Assembly: GCF_004363095.1 (NCBI RefSeq)
Contig: NZ_SNYO01000001.1
Span: 310,001-374,000, forward strand
Reading direction: 5' to 3'
Length of the DNA stretch: 64,000 nt
Source: Actinomycetospora succinea
GTDB taxonomy: Bacteria > Actinomycetota > Actinomycetes > Mycobacteriales > Pseudonocardiaceae
The notes under the pieces are model-generated. The model was given only the letters and a program-made list of their open reading frames with translations, did no database searches and was not told where the DNA came from. Both the position numbers and the translations under genes were made by a program. This document shows positions 61,518-64,000 of the stretch, piece by piece; position 1 is the first letter of the stretch, and every line of letters starts with the position of its first letter.

Positions 61518-63449
61518 CTACGTGGCAGCTCCGACGGGCTGGTCGGTGTGCGCGGCGGGAGCGGACCGCGGCGACCACGCGCCCGACCACAGGAGGCGCA
61601 GCCCGTTGAGGCCGACGAGCACCGTCGAGCCCTCGTGCCCGGCGACCCCGAGGGGCAGGGGGAGCGTGCCGGCGAGGTCCCAGACGACGAGGCCGGTGAT
61701 GATCGTCCCGGCGATCACCAGGTTCGCGACGACCACGCGGCGGGCCCGGCGGGCGAGGTCGATCAGCGCGGGCAGGGTGGCGAGGTCGTCGCGGACCACC
61801 ACCACGTCGGCGGCCTGCAGGGTCAGGTCGGCCCCGGCGCGGCCCATCGCGACGCCGACGTGGGCCGCGGCGAGGGCCGGGGCGTCGTTGATCCCGTCTC
61901 CGACGGTCATCACGCGGCGCCCGGCGGCCTGGCGGTCCTCGATCGCGGCGACCTTGTCGGCGGGCAGCAGTTCGGCCCGGCGATCGGCGATGCCGACGGC
62001 CTCGCCGGTCCGGGACGCGGTCCGCGGGTTGTCGCCGGTCAGGAGCACCGGGGCGTCGGTGGTGCGCGCGGCCAGGTCCGCGACGGCCGCGCGGGCGCCG
62101 GGGCGCAGGGCGTCGGTGAGCGCGAGGACGGCGCGGGGGCGGTCGTCGACGAGGACGACGACGGCGGTGTGCCCCTCGGCCTCGACATCGTCGACGAGAC
62201 CCCGCACGCCGTCGTCGCCCAGCAGCGCCGGGCTCCCCACCCGCACGACCCGGCCCTCGACCACGGCGCGCACCCCGCGCCCGGGCTCGGCGGCGAAGTC
62301 GGTGACGTCGTCGGGAACGCGCAGGCCCCGCGCCCGCGCCGCGGCCACCACCGCCCGCGCGAGCGGGTGCTCGCTGGGCCGTTCCGCGGCCGCGGCCACG
62401 CCGAGCACGGCCTCGTCACCGCGCACCGACGCGAGCTCCGGGCGGCCCTCGGTGAGCGTCCCGGTCTTGTCCAGCGCGACGGCGTCGACTCCTGCGAGGT
62501 CCTCCATGACCCGCGCGGACTTGACCAGCACGCCGTGCCGGCCCGCCGTCGCGATCGCCGCGAGCAGGGGCGGCATCGTCGCGAGCACCACCGCGCAGGG
62601 CGAGGCGACGATCATGAACGTCATCGCCCGCAGCAGCGCGCCCTGCAGGTCCTCACCGAACCACAGCGGGATCGCGAAGATCGCCACGGTGGCCACGACG
62701 ACGCCGACCGAGTAGCGCTGCTCGATCGTCTCGACGAAGCGCTGCGTGCGGGCCTTCGTCGCCGACGCCTGCTCGACCAGCACCGCGATGCGCGCGACGA
62801 CCGACTCGCCCGCCTCGCGCCCGACCCGCACGCGCAGGGCGCCGGTGCCGTTGATGGTGCCGGCGTAGACCTCGTCACCCGCCGCCTTGGCCACCGGCAG
62901 CGGCTCGCCGGTGATGCTCGCCTGGTCGACCTCGCCGGCCCCGTCGACCACGGCCCCGTCGGCGCTGATCGTCTCGCCGGGGCGCACGAGGACCTCGTCG
63001 CCGACCCGCAGGTCGGCGACGTCGACGACCTCCTCGCCGGACGGGAGCACCCGGCACGCTCGCTCCGGCGCCAGCTCGAGCAGGCCCCGGACCGACGACT
63101 CGGTGCGCTCGGTGGCCCAGGCCTCGAGCGCCCCGGAGGTGGCGAAGATGACGATCAGCAGGCCGCCGTCGAGGACCTGGCCGATGGCGGCGGCGCCCAC
63201 CGCGGCGACGATCATCAGCAGGTCGACGTCGAGCGTCCGCTCCCGCAGCGCCCGCAGGCCGGACAGCGCGGGCTCCCAGCCGCCGCTGAGGTAGCAGGCG
63301 GCGTAGAGCGGCCCCCAGAGCCAGGCCGGCGCGTCGATCACCTGCGCGAGCGCCGCCACGGCGAAGAACGCCAGCGACGCGAGGGCCCACCGCGCCTCCG
63401 ACAGGCGGACGACGCTCCGCCACCACGAACCGATCACCATGTCCTGCAC
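61518..63449 (-). CDS. ctpJ: P1B-4 type heavy-metal P-type ATPase (Ni/Co/Fe efflux, CtpJ-like)
   Basis: A 643-residue P-type ATPase without N-terminal metal-binding domain. It shows TGEPLPV (actuator), the transmembrane SPCAVVL, phosphorylation site DKTGTLTEG, GDGINDAPAL and the C-terminal GHEGSTVLVGLNGLRLL. SPC plus HEG(G/S)T without a His-rich tail defines the P1B-4 group that exports Co(II), Ni(II) or Fe(II), such as mycobacterial CtpJ and CtpD. Its partner NmtR-like sensor is divergent, just as nmtR/ctpJ in Mycobacterium tuberculosis. Starts at GTG 63449, or ATG 63440. Confidence 0.88.
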   Translation of the reverse strand: MQDMVIGSWWRSVVRLSEARWALASLAFFAVAALAQVIDAPAWLWGPLYAACYLSGGWEPALSGLRALRERTLDVDLLMIVAAVGAAAIGQVLDGGLLIVIFATSGALEAWATERTESSVRGLLELAPERACRVLPSGEEVVDVADLRVGDEVLVRPGETISADGAVVDGAGEVDQASITGEPLPVAKAAGDEVYAGTINGTGALRVRVGREAGESVVARIAVLVEQASATKARTQRFVETIEQRYSVGVVVATVAIFAIPLWFGEDLQGALLRAMTFMIVASPCAVVLATMPPLLAAIATAGRHGVLVKSARVMEDLAGVDAVALDKTGTLTEGRPELASVRGDEAVLGVAAAAERPSEHPLARAVVAAARARGLRVPDDVTDFAAEPGRGVRAVVEGRVVRVGSPALLGDDGVRGLVDDVEAEGHTAVVVLVDDRPRAVLALTDALRPGARAAVADLAARTTDAPVLLTGDNPRTASRTGEAVGIADRRAELLPADKVAAIEDRQAAGRRVMTVGDGINDAPALAAAHVGVAMGRAGADLTLQAADVVVVRDDLATLPALIDLARRARRVVVANLVIAGTIITGLVVWDLAGTLPLPLGVAGHEGSTVLVGLNGLRLLWSGAWSPRSAPAAHTDQPVGAAT

Positions 63450-63452
63450 GCT

Positions 63453-63480
63453 AGCTCACGTGAGCACGCGTTCATATGTG
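63453..63480. promoter_or_regulatory. candidate NmtR operator region
   Basis: The divergent region holds the perfect palindrome GCTCACGTGAGC (63454-63465) and an overlapping imperfect dyad TGAGCACGCGTTCA (63461-63474), followed by CATATG. ArsR-family operators usually are such dyads overlapping the promoter. Confidence 0.5.
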
Positions 63481-63526
63481 GTCGGTTCAGCAGGTCCTGA
63501 GGTGTCCGCTCGGTAGAGTCCTGCGT

Positions 63527-63898
63527 GTGGGCCACGGGACGCCGGGGGAGACGTCGTTGCTCGCCACGCTGCGCGCCGGCACCGAGGTCCCCGTCGAGGG
63601 CATCGCCGAGACCCTGAGCGCGCTGAGCACGCCGAGCCGGTTGCGCATCCTGCTGCACCTCGCCGACGGACCCAGCTCGGTCGGCGACCTGGCCGCCGCC
63701 GTCGGGATGGAGCAGTCCGCGGTGTCCCACCAGCTGCGCGTGCTGCGCCAGCTCGGGTTCGTCGTCGGCACCCGGCAGGGCAAGCAGATCTCCTACCGCC
63801 TCTTCGACCGGCACGTGGCGCGCCTGCTGACCGAGGCGATCAACCACGTCCAGCACCTGCGGCTGGGCGTCAGCGACGAGCCGGAAGCTGTCCGATAG
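63527..63898 (+). CDS. nmtR: ArsR family nickel/cobalt sensor (NmtR-like)
   Basis: A 123-residue ArsR/SmtB repressor: ALSTPSRLRILLHLADGPSSVGDLAAAVGMEQSAVSHQLRVLRQLGFV. The alpha-5 metal site DRHVARLLTEAINHVQH matches D-x-H-x10-H-x2-H of CzrA/NmtR. Choosing the GTG at 63527 gives an N-terminus (M)GHG, the same Gly-His that supplies extra ligands in NmtR; this supports both the start and the metal specificity for Ni(II)/Co(II). TAGAGT ends 7 bp before the start, so the mRNA may be leaderless. Divergent from the ctpJ-like gene. Confidence 0.87.
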   Translation: MGHGTPGETSLLATLRAGTEVPVEGIAETLSALSTPSRLRILLHLADGPSSVGDLAAAVGMEQSAVSHQLRVLRQLGFVVGTRQGKQISYRLFDRHVARLLTEAINHVQHLRLGVSDEPEAVR

Positions 63899-63974
63899 GC
63901 GACAGCACTAGCTGCACAGCGTGATACCTACCCAGTAGCGTGGCGCGACTTGTCCCTCGAACGGGTGGTCGTGC

Positions 63975-64000
63975 ATGACGCTGAGTGTGTTCCGTGCGGT
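63975..64000 (+). CDS. possible start of a further gene, cut by the window edge
   Basis: An ATG followed by open codons (MTLSVFRA) begins 77 bp after the NmtR stop and runs off the window. Too short to judge. Confidence 0.3.

Overview
This window is a contiguous chromosomal segment of a high-GC actinobacterium. The gene content fits Pseudonocardiaceae or a close relative: a fused mycobacterial-type 2-oxoglutarate dehydrogenase (Kgd), a mycothiol-family DinB-fold protein, small actinobacterial DUF families, many GTG starts and 4-bp stop/start overlaps. That placement is inference from gene families only. I saw no rRNA, tRNA, CRISPR array, insertion sequence or prophage.

Layout. 1-6.5 kb: an alpha/beta hydrolase fragment, a divergent AcoR-like regulator, then kgd with a small downstream partner. 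6.6-11 kb: an ECF sigma/anti-sigma pair beside a cell-surface locus with two class F sortases and two secreted proteins that share a GGVETG C-terminal anchor motif. 11-15 kb: a fused two-in-one ABC exporter. 15-18 kb: a Cys-Cys leader peptide, cysteine dioxygenase, rhodanese and acyl-CoA ligase. 18-30.4 kb: small membrane and unknown proteins, an MHS transporter, flavin oxidases, a siderophore-interacting protein, a MarR/hydrolase pair with duplicated operators, and Lrp/alanine dehydrogenase.

30.4-36.4 kb (minus strand) is the most notable accessory element. Six translationally coupled genes encode a NodU/TobZ-type carbamoyltransferase, a GNAT-like protein, an LLM flavin monooxygenase, a stand-alone adenylation enzyme, an acyl carrier protein and an 80-residue helical protein. 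This looks like a compact biosynthetic operon for a carbamoylated, oxidised amino-acid-derived product, and I cannot match it to a known pathway.

36.5-53.6 kb is mixed: an ABC-class ATPase, L,D-transpeptidase, LigD-type polymerase, a PrmC paralogue with a changed catalytic motif, BKACE/RraA/SDR catabolic genes, a beta-lactamase operon with a membrane metallophosphoesterase, a CGNR regulator next to a dehalogenase-like hydrolase, and a formaldehyde-activating-enzyme homologue next to a mycothiol-dependent isomerase homologue.

53.6-60.7 kb is a LysR-controlled operon for oxidative N-demethylation, probably of glycine betaine or a related methylated amine. It has two flavin amine oxidases, a Rieske oxygenase, an aldehyde dehydrogenase and a ferredoxin reductase. 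The reductase carries an in-frame TAG that removes the fourth Fe-S cysteine although the downstream frame is intact. 60.7-64 kb ends with a 2OG-Fe(II) oxygenase and an NmtR/CtpJ-like nickel/cobalt sensor and efflux pair.

Three perfect 19-20-bp hairpins, and a fourth imperfect one, mark gene ends and appear to serve as terminators without U-tracts.
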